Source: Pseudomonadota bacterium (GTDB lineage Bacteria > Pseudomonadota > Alphaproteobacteria > Rhizobiales > Xanthobacteraceae). From it: DNA of 5,789 bases. The stretch spans positions 1 to 5,789 of the forward strand of contig JAEZFA010000054.1 in NCBI GenBank assembly GCA_023417665.1, in the 5' to 3' direction. Position 1 is the stretch's first letter. Each line of letters starts with the position of its first letter. The position numbers and the translations under genes were made by a program. A model generated the notes under the pieces. That model did not search any database. It was given only the letters and a program-made list of their open reading frames with translations, and was not told the origin of the DNA. This document shows, in pieces, positions 5,363 through 5,789 of this stretch.

Positions 5363-5686
5363 TCAGTTCGCGTTTTGCGAATCCACCCGCGGATCGCGGT
5401 CCTTGGTCGGCGTCGGCTCCGCGGCGGGCGGCGCCTTCTGTTCCGACTGCGGGGTGACCTTGATCTGATCGGGGTTCGTTTTCGGTGCCGGCTGCTGCGT
5501 GGTGGCGGGCGGCGTGGGCGCTTCTGCCTGATTCACCTGGGCGTCACTTGCGGGCCACAGGAAATAGGCGGCCGCGGCGGCAACGATTACCAGCGCAGGA
5601 AGACCAATCCCGACCAAGCTTGCCTTGGGCGAGTCGTCCTTCACTTCGTCGATACCTTGGCGTCTTCCGAAATCATCGCGTTCCAT
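5363..5686 (-). CDS. Small single-span membrane protein with Pro/Thr/Gln-rich tail, candidate EcfG-regulon member
   Basis: A 107-aa protein of unknown function. Residues 1-23 are charged and cytoplasmic (MERDDFGRRQGIDEVKDDSP...), residues 24-44 form one strongly hydrophobic Ala/Val-rich helix ending in FLW, and residues 45-107 are a low-complexity, Pro/Thr/Gln/Ala-rich tail (EAPTPPATTQQPAP, PPAAEPTPTKDRDPR) likely extended in the periplasm, perhaps spanning toward the peptidoglycan. No enzymatic motif is seen. ATG 5686 has AGAGGG (5700-5695) 8 bp upstream. Upstream, a perfect GGAAC-N16-CGTT site indicates control by the general stress sigma factor; downstream, a strong hairpin with TTTT ends the unit, so it is monocistronic. 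Proteins of this layout are common small stress-induced envelope proteins in rhizobia, but I cannot name a family. Confidence 0.8.
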   Translation of the reverse strand: MERDDFGRRQGIDEVKDDSPKASLVGIGLPALVIVAAAAAYFLWPASDAQVNQAEAPTPPATTQQPAPKTNPDQIKVTPQSEQKAPPAAEPTPTKDRDPRVDSQNAN

Positions 5687-5731
5687 TGCGGCGTCCCTCT
5701 GCGTTTAGCTGCAGTGAATATGTGCATCTAG

Positions 5732-5756
5732 AACGTCTCAGACGCGCAGAAGTTCC
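5732..5756 (-). promoter_or_regulatory. sigma-EcfG (general stress response) promoter of the 107-aa membrane protein
   Basis: On the minus strand GGAAC (5756-5752), a 16-bp spacer (5751-5736) and CGTT (5735-5732) match the alphaproteobacterial EcfG consensus GGAAC-N16/17-CGTT at every position. Initiation near 5725 would give a leader of about 40 nt with the ribosome site at 5700-5695. No competing housekeeping promoter is seen. Confidence 0.75.
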
Positions 5757-5771
5757 CCGCGAAGAAAATCG

Positions 5772-5789
5772 GCCCGCATTGCTGCGGGC
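5772..5789 (-). terminator. Hairpin at right edge, likely terminator of the next gene
   Basis: GCCCGCA (5772-5778) pairs perfectly with TGCGGGC (5783-5789) around TTGC; the stem may continue beyond the window. On the minus strand it is followed by CGATTTTCTTC, a modest U-rich stretch, so it would end a minus-strand gene lying to the right. If that gene is on the plus strand and convergent, this would instead be the left half of a bidirectional terminator. Confidence 0.55.

Overview
The window is GC-rich chromosomal DNA of an alphaproteobacterium, most likely a member of Hyphomicrobiales (Rhizobiales) near the Bradyrhizobium/Xanthobacter group. This rests on base composition, the protein sequences, the GatCA pair, alphaproteobacterial-looking promoters and two sites matching the sigma-EcfG (general stress response) promoter. 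The exact genus is not resolved. Nothing suggests a mobile element, phage, CRISPR array, tRNA or rRNA, and no gap without a gene exceeds about 170 bases.

Layout, left to right. (1) Minus strand: the first 83 codons of an AEC (auxin efflux carrier) family permease run off the left edge. It is preceded with zero spacing (TAAATG) by ruvX/yqgF, a Holliday-junction resolvase-like nuclease involved in rRNA maturation. (2) Plus strand: a UPF0173/UlaG-like metallo-beta-lactamase-fold hydrolase diverges from ruvX across an 88-bp intergenic region that holds candidate back-to-back promoters. (3) A 170-bp gap carries an unexplained hydrophobic reading frame in phase with the hydrolase stop. (4) Plus strand: gatC and gatA, 3 bp apart, encode two of the three subunits of the tRNA-dependent amidotransferase; gatB is not in the window. 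(5) Minus strand: a 99-aa basic, single-membrane-span protein converges on gatA. (6) Plus strand: a patatin-like phospholipase with a lipoprotein signal. (7) Minus strand: a 107-aa single-span protein with a Pro/Thr/Gln-rich tail, separated from the patatin gene by a shared bidirectional terminator. (8) At the right edge, a hairpin probably terminates the next gene.

Most of the window is housekeeping: RNA metabolism (ruvX), charging of Gln/Asn tRNAs (gatCA) and lipid metabolism (patatin). The best new signal is that both small minus-strand membrane proteins, about 1.6 kb apart and unrelated in sequence, each have a site of the form GGAAC-N16-(C/G)GTT at the right place upstream of their start codons. 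This suggests that both are envelope proteins of the PhyR/NepR/EcfG general stress response. No larger undescribed system is evident.
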